DNA of 64,000 nucleotides from JADLGL01 sp963823045 (GTDB taxonomy: Bacteria > Pseudomonadota > Alphaproteobacteria > Rhizobiales > Kaistiaceae): contig CAWGKA010000012.1 in assembly GCA_963823045.1 (NCBI GenBank), positions 310,001 to 374,000 of the forward strand. The letters are read 5' to 3'. The first letter of the stretch is position 1. Each line of letters starts with the position of its first letter. Positions 22,255-31,392 of the stretch are shown one piece after another. A program made the translations under genes and the position numbers. Below the pieces are notes generated by a model, which was not told the origin of the DNA, ran no database searches, and worked only from the letters and a program-made list of their open reading frames with translations.

Positions 22255-23138
22255 AAGGATGCAATCCGTTCGCTCACCGAGCGTTGACCCTGCAGGCGGC
22301 CCGCAATAGCTGCCGGCTTGCCCGATGCCGGGTTCATTTGGCCCCCGGTCGGGGCGATTGCCGCCAGCGTTTCCTCGTCCGGATGGATAATTTCCACCTC
22401 CGCTCCGGCGTTGCGCAGCGCGGCGACGCCGTCTTCGAGAGGGATCAGGCGCATGGCGTTGGGAGGCGCCCTGAGCGCCAGTATCAGCACACGGTCGTAG
22501 CCGATCGCCAGATCGGCATTGTCCGACGAATAGTATCCGCCGTCGATAAAGGGATGCCCTTCGAAGAAAACGGGGGGTGAGCCAAAGAAAGCCGTCGTCG
22601 CGACAATGGCGTCGACCACGTCGATACCGCTATCGCGGTCGAAAGCGCGCCTCTCCCCGGTTTCCGCGTCCAATGCTGCAATGAGCACCCTTTGCTCCGG
22701 CCACGCCGTCACGGGCAATTGGCTGGCGACCAACTCGCGGCGGTCAGATGCCTCCCCGTCTGCGGACGCGAGCGCCAGCGCTCCAATCCGCCGGAGAATG
22801 TCCGTGGAACTGCCGGCCGCCTGCTTCGCCTCGTCGACCCCAGTCCTGATCCGGGCCCAGTCGATCCCAGGAGCCGGCAACTGGGGCGGTCCGTTAGAGG
22901 TGACGCGCTCCTGATAGAAGTCATCCAGCGGCTTGCCGCTCGTCAGGTCCAGGGCGACCCTGGCGCCGGCCGAGGTGCCGACGAACAAGTCGGCATCCCG
23001 AACATCGAGACCCGCGTCGACCATGCCGGCGACCAGGCCAATTTCCCACGAACTGGCGACGTATCCGCCGCCCACCAGAACCAAAGCGCGTCGTATTCCA
23101 GTCAGGTTGTCATCCTTGTCGTAGCGGGGCGCGATCAA
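22239..23138 (-). CDS. Patatin-like phospholipase family protein
   Basis: A raw ORF runs from 23312, but its first part overlaps ubiG in another frame. The likely start is TTG at 23138, overlapping the ubiG TGA, giving about 299 residues: LIAPRYDKDDNLTGIRRALV. Patatin features follow: GGGYVASSWEIGL (oxyanion region), FVGTSAGARVAL with the GxSxG nucleophile, and HPFIDGGYYSSDN with the catalytic Asp of the DG[GA] motif. It would be a cytosolic Ser-Asp acyl hydrolase acting on lipids. It ends FWRQP inside the truncated ubiG copy. The cassette appears to have been acquired. Confidence 0.85.
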   Translation of the reverse strand: MIAPRYDKDDNLTGIRRALVLVGGGYVASSWEIGLVAGMVDAGLDVRDADLFVGTSAGARVALDLTSGKPLDDFYQERVTSNGPPQLPAPGIDWARIRTGVDEAKQAAGSSTDILRRIGALALASADGEASDRRELVASQLPVTAWPEQRVLIAALDAETGERRAFDRDSGIDVVDAIVATTAFFGSPPVFFEGHPFIDGGYYSSDNADLAIGYDRVLILALRAPPNAMRLIPLEDGVAALRNAGAEVEIIHPDEETLAAIAPTGGQMNPASGKPAAIAGRLQGQRSVSERIASFWRQP

Positions 23139-23200
23139 GCGATCCGGAGCGGGCGGTCGGCGGCGAGGAGATAGTTCACGGCGAGATCGCCCGGCGCCAG
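23135..23200 (-). repeat. Parent copy of the duplicated ubiG 3' end
   Basis: The last 66 bases of ubiG, including the stop. They match 22198-22254 in the same orientation, so the two form direct repeats about 940 bases apart that bracket the patatin-like gene. The match starts exactly at the stop codon and extends into the gene. Confidence 0.9.
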
Positions 23201-23893
23201 CTTCCATTGGGCACGAAGCGGGTCGTAGATCATGCCGGATGCGTTGCCCGGCGCGAGGCCGCCCGCCGTCATCGCCCCACGAAGCTCGTCGGGGGTGACG
23301 AATTTTCCCCATTGATGCGTGCCGCGCGGCAGCCAGCGCAGGACATATTCGGCGCCGACAATGGCGAGCGCGAAGGCCTTGGCGGTGCGGTTGATGGTTG
23401 AGACCACCATCAGCCCGCCCGGCCGCAGCATGCCGGCACAGATGGCGACGAACGCCGCCATGTCGGGAACGTGCTCGACTATCTCCAAGGCGAGCACGAC
23501 GTCGAACGTCTCGCCCGCTTCGGCGAGGGCTTCGGCAGTCGTCGCGCGATAATCGATGGCGAGGCCCATTTCCCCCGCGTGCAGCTTGGCGACCTCGATG
23601 TTCGTCGCCGAGGCGTCGGCGCCGATGATTTCGCCGCCGAGCCGGGCAAGGGGCTCACTCAACAGGCCGCCGCCGCAACCGATATCGAGGACGCGCAAGC
23701 CCGCGAGCGCTTGGGTGGTCTTGGCGCTGCGGGCGAAGCGCCGGCATACCTCATCGCGGATGAAGGAAAGGCGGAGGGGATTGATCTGGTGGAGCGGGCG
23801 GAACTTGCCCTTCGGGTCCCACCATTGGCTCGCCATCGCCGAAAAGCGGGCGATCTCCGCCGGATCGACGGTGCTGACATGGGGTTGCGACAT
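23135..23893 (-). CDS. ubiG: Bifunctional 3-demethylubiquinone 3-O-methyltransferase / 2-polyprenyl-6-hydroxyphenol methylase
   Basis: SAM-dependent O-methyltransferase used twice in ubiquinone synthesis, membrane-associated. The 252 residues are intact. Motifs are FSAMASQWWDPKGKFRPLHQ, LRVLDIGCGGGLLSEPLA (SAM loop), LALEIVEHVPDM and the UbiG-typical WLPRGTHQWGKFVTPDEL. The C-terminus AVNYLLAADRPLRIA is the part duplicated at 22198-22254. It stands upstream of the patatin-like gene with overlapping stop/start. Confidence 0.96.
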   Translation of the reverse strand: MSQPHVSTVDPAEIARFSAMASQWWDPKGKFRPLHQINPLRLSFIRDEVCRRFARSAKTTQALAGLRVLDIGCGGGLLSEPLARLGGEIIGADASATNIEVAKLHAGEMGLAIDYRATTAEALAEAGETFDVVLALEIVEHVPDMAAFVAICAGMLRPGGLMVVSTINRTAKAFALAIVGAEYVLRWLPRGTHQWGKFVTPDELRGAMTAGGLAPGNASGMIYDPLRAQWKLAPGDLAVNYLLAADRPLRIA

Positions 23894-23902
23894 CGGCCGG
23901 GA

Positions 23903-24151
23903 TCAGCCCTCGTAGCGTTCGACCGTCGAGGCCGGGCGAACCTCTGCCTCATCGGCGTCGCGGCCGAATTCGCGCAGAGCGCGGCGTTGGCGCAGCAGGT
24001 CCCAGCACTGATCGAGCTCCACATTGAGCTTCTTCAGCCGTTCGCTTTCATGATCGGAGAGGCCACCTTGCTTCTCGTAGAGATGGTGCTCCTCGTCGGT
24101 GAGTTCCTGAATATGGCTGAGGATGGATCGGTCGCTAGACTTGTCGGCCAT
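23903..24151 (-). CDS. DUF2630 family protein
   Basis: An intact 82-residue, highly charged helical protein: MADKSSDRSILSHIQELTDE, then EEHHLYEKQGGLSD and a conserved LDQCWDLLRQRRALREFG. This matches the DUF2630 family, whose function is unknown. Cytosolic, with no membrane segment. It lies 9 bases upstream of ubiG on the same strand and may be co-transcribed. Confidence 0.85.
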   Translation of the reverse strand: MADKSSDRSILSHIQELTDEEHHLYEKQGGLSDHESERLKKLNVELDQCWDLLRQRRALREFGRDADEAEVRPASTVERYEG

Positions 24152-24246
24152 AGGACGCTCCTGATGATATCGCGGACCTCATGACGGGAGCCCGCCGCAT
24201 TTCGCTAAGCTTGGAATGTAGTCACGCGCCCGGAAAAGGAAAGCCG

Positions 24247-24642
24247 ATGACGGATCGCAAGGAGGTTCTCAAGCGCTACGCCGCGGCGAGTGCGGCCGAT
24301 GATTTAGAAGCGATGGCCGCTTTCCGCCACCCGGACTGGAGCATGGTTTGGCCGCAGTCGGGAGAAATGGTCACCAGCCACGAGAACTACGTGGCGACGC
24401 GGACCAATCGGCCGGAGGGGGCGCCGCCGCGCGTGACGCCCCTGCGCGCGGGCGGGGCTGGCGATGTCTGGTGGTCAGAGGCCGCCATCGACTATGCGGA
24501 CGGCTCACGCTGGCTTGCCGCCGCGATCTACGAGTTCGAAGGCGACAAGATCATTCGTGAGCGCGTCTATTTCTGCCAGCCCTTCGAGGCGCCGGCCTGG
24601 CGTGCGCAGTGGGTGGAGCAAGGGACGCCGGCCCTGGGCTGA
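24247..24642 (+). CDS. Nuclear transport factor 2 / SnoaL-like family protein
   Basis: A 131-residue protein starting at ATG 24247 (MTDRKEVLKRYAAASAADD) after a GGAAAAGGAAA ribosome site; a longer in-frame start at 24181 is less likely. The alpha+beta cone pattern, AMAAFRHPDWSMVWPQSGE and the closing AAIYEFEGDKIIRERVYFCQ, is typical of NTF2-like small-molecule-binding or isomerase domains. The substrate is unknown. It is a single gene convergent with ppa. Confidence 0.75.
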   Translation: MTDRKEVLKRYAAASAADDLEAMAAFRHPDWSMVWPQSGEMVTSHENYVATRTNRPEGAPPRVTPLRAGGAGDVWWSEAAIDYADGSRWLAAAIYEFEGDKIIRERVYFCQPFEAPAWRAQWVEQGTPALG

Positions 24643-24657
24643 GCCGGCGATGGGCTT

Positions 24658-25182
24658 CTAGGCCGCGCGCTCGATCGCTTCCTCGATCAGCTTCCTCGCC
24701 TCGGCGGCATTGCCCCAGCGGACGATCTTCACCCACTTGCCCGGCTCGAGGTCTTTGTAGTGGGCAAAGAAATGTTCAATCTGCTTGAGCAGAATATCGG
24801 GCAGATCGGTGTGGTTCTTGATCCCTGTGTAGCGCGGGGTCAGCGCCGCCGTCGGCACGGCGACGATCTTTTCGTCTTCGCCGGCATTGTCTTCCATGAC
24901 CAGCACGCCGACCGGTCGAACGCTCATGACCGCGCCCGGGACAATCGCACGGGTGTTGGCGACCAGGACATCGATCGGATCGCCGTCGCCGGAAAGCGTG
25001 TGCGGGATGAAGCCGTAGTTTCCAGGATAGCGCATCGGCGTATAGAGGAAGCGGTCGACGAAGAGGGCGCCTGACGCCTTCTCAAGCTCGTATTTGATCG
25101 GCTCGCCGCCGATCGGAACCTCGATGACAACGTTGACTTCTTCGGGCGGCTTGTTGCCGATCGGGATGGCGTTAAGGCGCAT
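24658..25182 (-). CDS. ppa: Inorganic diphosphatase, family I
   Basis: Cytosolic Mg-dependent enzyme that hydrolyses pyrophosphate to two phosphates and so pulls biosynthetic reactions forward. Intact at 174 residues. Metal-binding signature DGDPIDVLV, plus KYELEKASGALFVDRFLYT and YPGNYGFIPHTLSGDGDP. The start MRLNAIPIGNKPPEEVNVVI is standard. Monocistronic, downstream of the divergent TetR region. Confidence 0.97.
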   Translation of the reverse strand: MRLNAIPIGNKPPEEVNVVIEVPIGGEPIKYELEKASGALFVDRFLYTPMRYPGNYGFIPHTLSGDGDPIDVLVANTRAIVPGAVMSVRPVGVLVMEDNAGEDEKIVAVPTAALTPRYTGIKNHTDLPDILLKQIEHFFAHYKDLEPGKWVKIVRWGNAAEARKLIEEAIERAA

Positions 25183-25287
25183 GGGGGTCCTTCAGGTCTT
25201 GGGGAGCGCCGCCCATAGCATCATCGGCGCCGCCAAAGCCACATGCCGCGCGCATGGCGGCTCTGCGTCAAAACGACAGTATAAGCC

Positions 25288-25853
25288 TCAAGCGTCGATA
25301 ATTGCCTGCAGCGCCGGAGCGATCAGCTTGATGAGCTTCTCGCGGTCGGCCCGCGCCAGTGCGTCGAGGCGGATGATGTCGCGCATGACGCCGACGCCGG
25401 TCAGATAGGCGAGGATCAGGGCGGCTCGGAGTTCGCCATCTTCACCGCCGATCCATTTGCCCATCGGCCCGGTCGATCGCTCGGTGATGACTTTTCGGAT
25501 GACTTCCGCGGCGCTCGGATTGGTCACGGTGTGATGCAGCACCAGCAAGCCGCAGCATCATGCGGTCCTGGCTGAGGAAGCGCCGCGCCATCCACGCGCC
25601 GAACTCGCGCCGGTCCTCCGGATAGTCAGGCGGCGGTTTCGGCGCCTGCCTGACCCATTCGCCGAACAGCTCTTCCTTCGAACCGAAATAGCGGCTGACC
25701 AGGGCAGCATCGACACCGGCCAGCGCGGCGATGTCGCGGACGCCAACCTGATCATAGGCCGCCTTGCCGAAGCAGGTGCCCGGCGGCCTCAAGGATCGCC
25801 TGCTTGGTCGCCTCGGCATCGCGTCTTCGGGTCGTTGGGGCCGCTTCCGTCAA
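25288..25853 (-). CDS. TetR/AcrR family repressor, divergent from the MFS exporter (two frame breaks)
   Basis: The corrected protein is about 188 residues. It starts with TTG at 25853, seven bases after a perfect AGGAGGT ribosome site, and reads LTEAAPTTRRRDAEATKQAI. The helix-turn-helix region is VGVRDIAALAGVDAALVSRY followed by FGSKEELF. The C-terminal domain begins DRMMLRLLVLHHTVTNPSAA after repair. Extra bases lie near 25780 and 25548. Two inverted repeats between it and the divergent exporter are its likely operators, so it probably represses both genes until an exported compound binds. Confidence 0.85.
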
Positions 25854-25870
25854 AAAAACCTCCTGAACAA

Positions 25871-25886
25871 GTCAACGGATGTTGAC
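25871..25886. promoter_or_regulatory. Putative TetR operator 1
   Basis: Perfect inverted repeat GTCAACGGATGTTGAC (6-4-6) in the tetR-MFS intergenic region. It overlaps a TTGACA (25882-25887) that could be the -35 element of the exporter promoter, with TAAGTC 17 bases further as a weak -10. Confidence 0.65.
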
Positions 25887-25907
25887 ATTAGCATTCGGGG
25901 GCTTTAA

Positions 25908-25923
25908 GTCAACAACCGTAGAC
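25908..25923. promoter_or_regulatory. Putative TetR operator 2
   Basis: GTCAACAACCGTAGAC has the same 6-4-6 layout as operator 1 with one mismatch in the right arm. Its start lies 37 bases from operator 1 and it covers the candidate -10/start region of the exporter promoter. Confidence 0.6.
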
Positions 25924-25927
25924 AACA

Positions 25928-26002
25928 GGCCGCAATGCGGCCGTTGCGAAGGTTCTTTCTCTTCAGAAGTCCATCTCAGCCGTCCGCAGTCAGCGGACGG
26001 CT
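25928..26002 (+). promoter_or_regulatory. Structured 5' leader of the MFS gene (two hairpins)
   Basis: Two perfect hairpins lie between operator 2 and the exporter start. The first is GGCCGC-AAT-GCGGCC at 25928-25942. The second has 10-bp arms, AGCCGTCCGC/GCGGACGGCT, with a 5-base loop at 25978-26002, followed by TTGCCTTTTTC. The second looks like a rho-independent terminator and ends 22 bases before the GTG, so it may act as an attenuator. Confidence 0.5.
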
Positions 26003-26024
26003 TGCCTTTTTCAGGAGTTGCCAA

Positions 26025-27575
26025 GTGAGCGAAATCAACGTCTCAGCGGGGGCGGCAGCCTCTGAACGGCCAAAGCAGCCGGTCGCCCTGATCTTCACCG
26101 CCCTGATGCTGGCGATGGGTCTCGCCATGCTCGACCAGACGATCGTGTCGACCGCACTGCCGACCATCGTCGGCGATCTCGGCGGGCTCGAGCATCTGTC
26201 ATGGGTGGTGACCGCCTATCTTCTCACCTCGACGGCCGCGGCGCCGATCTACGGCAAGCTGGGCGACATGTATGGACGCAAGATCGTCCTGCAGGCCGCG
26301 ATCACGATTTTCGTCATCGGGTCGGCGCTGTGCGGTCTGTCGCAGAACATGACGGAGCTCATCCTTTTCCGTGCAATGCAGGGCCTGGGGGCAGGTGGCC
26401 TGATGGTCGTCACGCTTGGCGGTGATCGCCGACGTCGTGCCGCCGCGCCAGCGCGGCAAGTTCCAGGGCATGTTCGGCGCCGTGTTCGGCGTCGCGACGA
26501 TCATCGGGCCGCTGCTCGGCGGCTTCTTCGTCGACAATCTGACCTGGCACTGGATCTTCTACATCAACGTGCCGCTGGCGCTTCTGGCGCTCTTCATCAT
26601 CGCCATCGCCTTCACGGCGCCGACTGAAAAGCACAACAGGAAGATCGACTATCTCGGCGCTTTCCTGCTGGCATTGACGCTGACGGCGACGGTTCTCTTC
26701 ACCAGCCTGGGCGGCAACACCTACGACTGGGGATCGCCTGAGATCATCGCCATGATCGCGGTGGCCATCGTCGGATTCTTCGCCTTCATCTGGGCCGAAT
26801 CCCGTGCGTCCGAGCCGATCCTGCCGCTCTCATCTGTTCCAAAACAGCGTCTTCTCGATGACCAGCGCGATCGGCTTCATCATCGGTCTGGCGCTGTTCG
26901 GTGCGATCACCTTCCTGCCGATCTACCTGCAGGTGGTGAAGGGCGTCAGCCCGACGTCTTCCGGCCTGCAACTCGTGCCGATGATGGGCGGCCTCCTCGT
27001 CGCGTCGATCGCCAGCGGCGCGATCATCTCGCGGATCGGCCGCTACCGGATCTTCCCGATCATCGGCTCGGCATTCGTCGTCATGGCGATGTGGCTCCTG
27101 TCGCAGCTCGACATCGAGACCAGCCGGACCGTGGTCACTCTGGAGATGATTCTGCTCGGCCTCGGCATGGGCCTGATCATGCAGGTGCTTATCCTGGCGG
27201 CGCAGAATGCGGTCGAACCGGCCAATGTCGGCGTCGCCACGGCGGGGTCGACGATGTTCCGCCAGATCGGCGGCTCGATCGGCCTTGCCGTGTTCGGCGC
27301 GCTGTTCGCCAGCCACATCACCGCCGGCCTGGCGGGCTCGCTGCCGGCGGGGATGAGCAGCGCCGGCGCGATCACGCCGGCCGCGGTCGCGGCATTGCCG
27401 CCTGACGTGCAGGGACCCTTCCTCGACGTCTTCATGTCGGCGCTGCATATCGTGTTCACTGGGCGCCGCCATCGCCGTCGTGTTCGCCTTCGCGTTGGCG
27501 CTGTTCCTCAAGGAAACGCCGCTCCGTTCGCATCCCAACGATCGGCCGGCGAACACGGAAGAGGCGCCCGGCTGA
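26025..27575 (+). CDS. MFS transporter, DHA2 (14-TM) drug exporter family (three frame breaks)
   Basis: Inner-membrane proton-driven exporter of about 516 residues. It starts with GTG at 26025 behind a CAGGAG site (VSEINVSAGAAAS). The DHA2 motif LDQTIVSTALPTIVGDLG is in the first helix, KLGDMYGRKIVLQ in loop 2-3 and GPLLGGFFVDNLTWHWIFY in helix 5. Helices continue regularly to ALFLKETPLRSHPND. Extra bases near 26412, 26832 and 27461 break the frame. The divergent TetR gene and two operators indicate ligand-inducible expression. The substrate cannot be told. Confidence 0.9.
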
Positions 27576-27607
27576 ACAGGCGGCCGTTCCTCAAGTCTGA
27601 TCGCCCG

Positions 27608-27633
27608 ACACCGGCGCCTTCGGGCGCCGGTGT
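27608..27633. terminator. Strong terminator hairpin after the MFS gene
   Basis: An 11-bp perfect stem ACACCGGCGCC/GGCGCCGGTGT with a TTCG tetraloop, 32 bases after the exporter stop and 114 bases before lysC. The following T tract is weak (TTCC). Confidence 0.8.
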
Positions 27634-27747
27634 TCCAGTCCAAGGCGGTTCGCTCGATCTCGGGCGCATTGCCGATATTCGGCTAAGTCGCTAAGAAGCC
27701 GCGCAAATCAGGGCGTCGCTCGGGCGCCGCTGCGTTTAGGATTTGTC

Positions 27748-28993
27748 ATGGCCCGGCTGGTGATGAAATTCGGCGGGACTTCCGTCGCCGACGTCGAGCA
27801 CATTCAGCAACGTCGCGCGCCATGTGAAGCGCGAGGTCGACGCCGGCAATGAGGTGGCCGTCGTCGTTTCGGCGATGGCCGGCGCGACCAATCAGCTCGT
27901 CGCCTGGACGCGCGAGATCGCGCCGTTCCATGACGCGCGGGAATATGATGTCGTCGTCGCCTCGGGTGAGCAGGTAACCTCCGGGCTTCTCGGCACTGGC
28001 GCTGCAGCAGATCGGCATCAACGCGCGTTCCTGGCAAGGGCTGGCAGATACCGATCCACACCGACGGCGCGCATGGTGCCGCGCGGATCACCGGCATCGA
28101 CGCCGCGACCGTGGTCGAGCGGCTCGGCCAGGGGCAGGTGGCGGTCATCGCCGGCTTCCAGGGCATTGCGCCCGACAATCGCATCGCGACGCTCGGGCGC
28201 GGCGGTTCGGATACTTCGGCGGTCGCGCATTGCCGCCGCCATCGGCGCGGAGCGCTGCGACATCTACACGGACGTCGATGGCGTCTGCACCACCGACCCG
28301 CGGGTCGTGCCGAAGGCGAAGCGGCTGGAGAAGGTATCCTTCGAAGAGATGCTCGAAATGGCCTCGGTCGGGGCCAAGGTGCTACAGGTGCGCTCGGTCG
28401 AGCTGGCGATGACGCAGGGCGTCCGCGTGCTCGTCCGCTCGGCTTTCGACCGCGCCCGACGCGCCGCAGGACGGCATTGTCGGCACCCTCATTTGCGACG
28501 AGGAAGAGATCGTGGAGCAGAAGACCGTAACCGGCATCGCCTATTCCAAGGACGAGGCGCAGATCACGCTGCGCCGGGTCGAGGACAAGCCGGGCGTTGC
28601 CGCCGGCGTGTTCGGCCCGCTCGCCGACGCCGGCATCAATGTCGACATGATCGTCCAGAACGTCTCGGAGGACGGCACGACCACCGATCTCACTTTCACC
28701 GTGCCGATCGCCGAAAATGAACGTGCGATTCGCGTTCTCGAAGGTCTGCAGAGACAAGATCGGCTATCGGCTGATGCAGGGTTCGACGGATGTCGCCAAG
28801 ATCTCGGTGATCGGCATCGGCATGCGCTCGCATGCGGGCGTCGCCGCCGAGGCGTTCCATGCGCTTGGCGGAGCGCGGCATCAACATCCGCGCCATCACC
28901 ACGTCCGAGATCAAGATATCGGTGCTGATCGATACCTCGTTCACCGAGCTTGCGGTACGGACTTTGCATTCGCTATACGGGCTCGACAACTGA
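27748..28993 (+). CDS. lysC: Aspartate kinase (seven frame breaks)
   Basis: Cytosolic kinase phosphorylating aspartate, the first step toward lysine, threonine and methionine. Starts MARLVMKFGGTSVADVEHI, with the kinase motif KFGGTS. Then come VVVSAMAGATNQL, ASGEQVTSGLL, FQGIAPDNRIATLGRGGSD and DIYTDVDGVCTTDPRVV. Two C-terminal ACT domains (RRVEDKPGVAAGVFGPLADA and KISVIGIGMRSHAGVAA) would bind feedback amino acids. Extra bases lie near 27805, 27985, 28040, 28228, 28455, 28750 and 28865. It is followed by ptsP in the standard order. Confidence 0.95.
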
Positions 28994-29063
28994 CCGGGCC
29001 AACGCCGCTGACCAAGGGCCCGGCTTGGCGGCACGGTTCGTCCATCCACAAGGATAGCCACCA

Positions 29064-31338
29064 ATGCGGGGGCCACTCGCCGGGCCGCGCGTCTTGCTCC
29101 GCCGCCTGCGCGAGATCATGGCGGAGCCATCCAGCGCGCAGGTCCGCCTCGACAAGATCGTGCAGCAGATCGCGGCCAACATGGTGGCCGAGGTCTGCTC
29201 GGCCTATGTGCTGACGGCCGAGCACCAGCTCGAGCTGTTCGCGACCCAGGGCCTGAAGCTAGAGGCGGTCCACAATACGAGCCTTCGCGTCGGCCAGGGC
29301 CTCGTCGGCCTGATCGCCGCCGAGGCGTCGACGCTCAACCTTCCCGACGCCCAAGGCGCATCCGGCCTTCGCCTTCATGCCGGAGACGGGCGAGGAGATC
29401 TATCACTCCTTCCTCGGCGTGCCGCTGCTGCGCGCCGGCCGCGTGCTCGGCGTGCTGGTGGTGCAGAACCGGGTTCACCGCACCTATAGCGAGGAGGAGG
29501 TCGAGGCGCTCCAGACGATCGCCATGGTCCTTTCCGAGATGATCGCCGCCGGCGATCTGGAAGGCCTGTCGCCGAAGAGCGGTACGCTCGATCTCACCCG
29601 CCCGATCACCGTCAACGGCGTCGGCTTCTGCGAGGGCGTCGGGCTCGGCCATGTCGTGCTGCACGAGCCGCGCGTCGTCGTCACCCGTCTGATCGCCGAG
29701 GATATCGCCGAGGAGGCGGCCCGGCTCGACACCGCCATCAACAGCCTGCGCATCACCGTCGACGACCTCATCGAGCGCGGCGACCTCGAGGTGCATGGCG
29801 AACATCGCGACGTGCTGGAAGCCTATCGCATGGTCGCGCATGACCGCGGCTGGGTGAGGCGGATGCAGGAGGCGATCGCCAACGGCCTCACGGCCGAGGC
29901 GGCGGTCGAGAAGGTGCAGAGCGACACGCGCGCCCGGCTGCAGCGCCAGACCGATCCCTATCTGTGGGAGCGGCTGCACGATTTCGACGATCTCGCCAAC
30001 CGGCTGCTTGCGCGTCCTGATGGGCCGGGATGAATTCGAGCCGGCCGGAGCTGCCGAAGAACGCGATCATCGTCGCGCGCGGCGATGGGGGCGGCCGAGC
30101 TGCTCGACTATGACCGCAGCCGGATCCGCGGCCTCGTGCTGGAGGAGGGGGCGCCAACCAGCCATGTGACGATCGTCGCCCGCGCGCTCGGCATCGCCAC
30201 GGTCGGGCGCGCGCTTCCGCGGTCGGTGTCGCTGGTCGAGAATGGCGACGCCATCATCGTCGATGGCGAGACCGGCGACATTCACATCCGCCCGACGGCC
30301 GACGTCGAACTCGCCTATGCCGAGAAGGTTCAGTTCCGCGCCGAGCGGCAGAAGCAATACCGCTTGCTTCGCGACGTGCCCTCGGTGACGCGCGACGGCC
30401 AGCCGGTCTCGCTGATGATCAACGCCGGCCTGCTGGTCGACCTGCCGCATGTCGAGGAGTCGGGAGCGGAGGGGATCGGCCTGTTCCGCACCGAGCTCGA
30501 GTTCATGGTGGCGGAAACCTTGCCGCGGATGGAGCAACAGGCGGCGCTCTACAAGGCGGTGCTCGATGGCGGTTGGCGAGCGTCCGGTGACCTTCCGCAC
30601 GCTCGATATCGGCGGCGACAAGGTGCTGCCCTATCTCCGCGTCGACGACGAGGAAAACCCCGCGCTCGGCTGGCGCGCGATCCGGCTGGGTCTCGATCGG
30701 CCCGGGCTGCTGCGCATTCAGATTCGCGCGCTGCTGCGCGCGGCGGCCGGCCGCGAGCTTGCGCGTCATGCTGCCGATGATCACCGAGGTCGCGGAGATG
30801 GTTCGCGCCCGGGAGATCATCGATCGCGAGATCGCGCATTTCCGGCGCCACGGCCATGATGTGCCGCAGGAGATCAAGGTCGGCGCAATGGTCGAGGTGC
30901 CGGCCCTTGTTCTGGCAGCTGGAGGAGCTGATGGCGGTGTCCGATTTCGTCTCGGTCGGCACCAATGATCTCGTCCAGTTCATCATGGCGAGCGATCGCG
31001 GAAATCTACGTGTTTCGGGCCGGTTCGATCCGCTGTCGGCGCCGTTCCTGCGCGTTCTGCGCCAGGTGGTCGAGGCGGCGGCGAAGGCCGATGTGCCGGT
31101 GACGCTTTGCGGCGAATTGGCGGGTCAGCCGCTGGCGGCGATGGCCCTGATCGGGCTCGGCTATCGTTCGCTGTCGATGGCGCCGGCGGCGATCGGGCCG
31201 GTCAAGGCGATGCTGCTTGCGCTCGAGGTGCCTGCGCTGGCATCACTCCTCACCGAATTGTTGGATCAGCCCTCGATCGGAAATGTCGTGCACAAGGAAC
31301 TGAGAGCCTTTGCCGAGAGCCGGTCGATGCCGATCTAA
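29064..31338 (+). CDS. ptsP: PTS-Ntr phosphoenolpyruvate--protein phosphotransferase EI-Ntr (seven frame breaks)
   Basis: First component of the nitrogen-related phosphotransferase relay, passing phosphate from PEP to NPr. An N-terminal GAF domain (SSAQVRLDKIVQQIAANMVA to ALQTIAMVLSEMIAAG) is followed by the EI region. The phosphorylated His lies in EEGAPTSHVTIVARALG, and the PEP-binding domain includes GIGLFRTELEFM, FRTLDIGGDKVLPY, FVSVGTNDLVQFIMASDR and the catalytic Cys segment VTLCGELAGQP. Extra bases lie near 29355, 30005, 30045, 30078, 30575, 30755 and 30910. It likely links nitrogen status to metabolism. Confidence 0.95.
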
Positions 31339-31392
31339 GAGACCGAGCGTGTATTTCATGCCGGCCTCTCGGCAGAATTTGGTGAAACGAGC

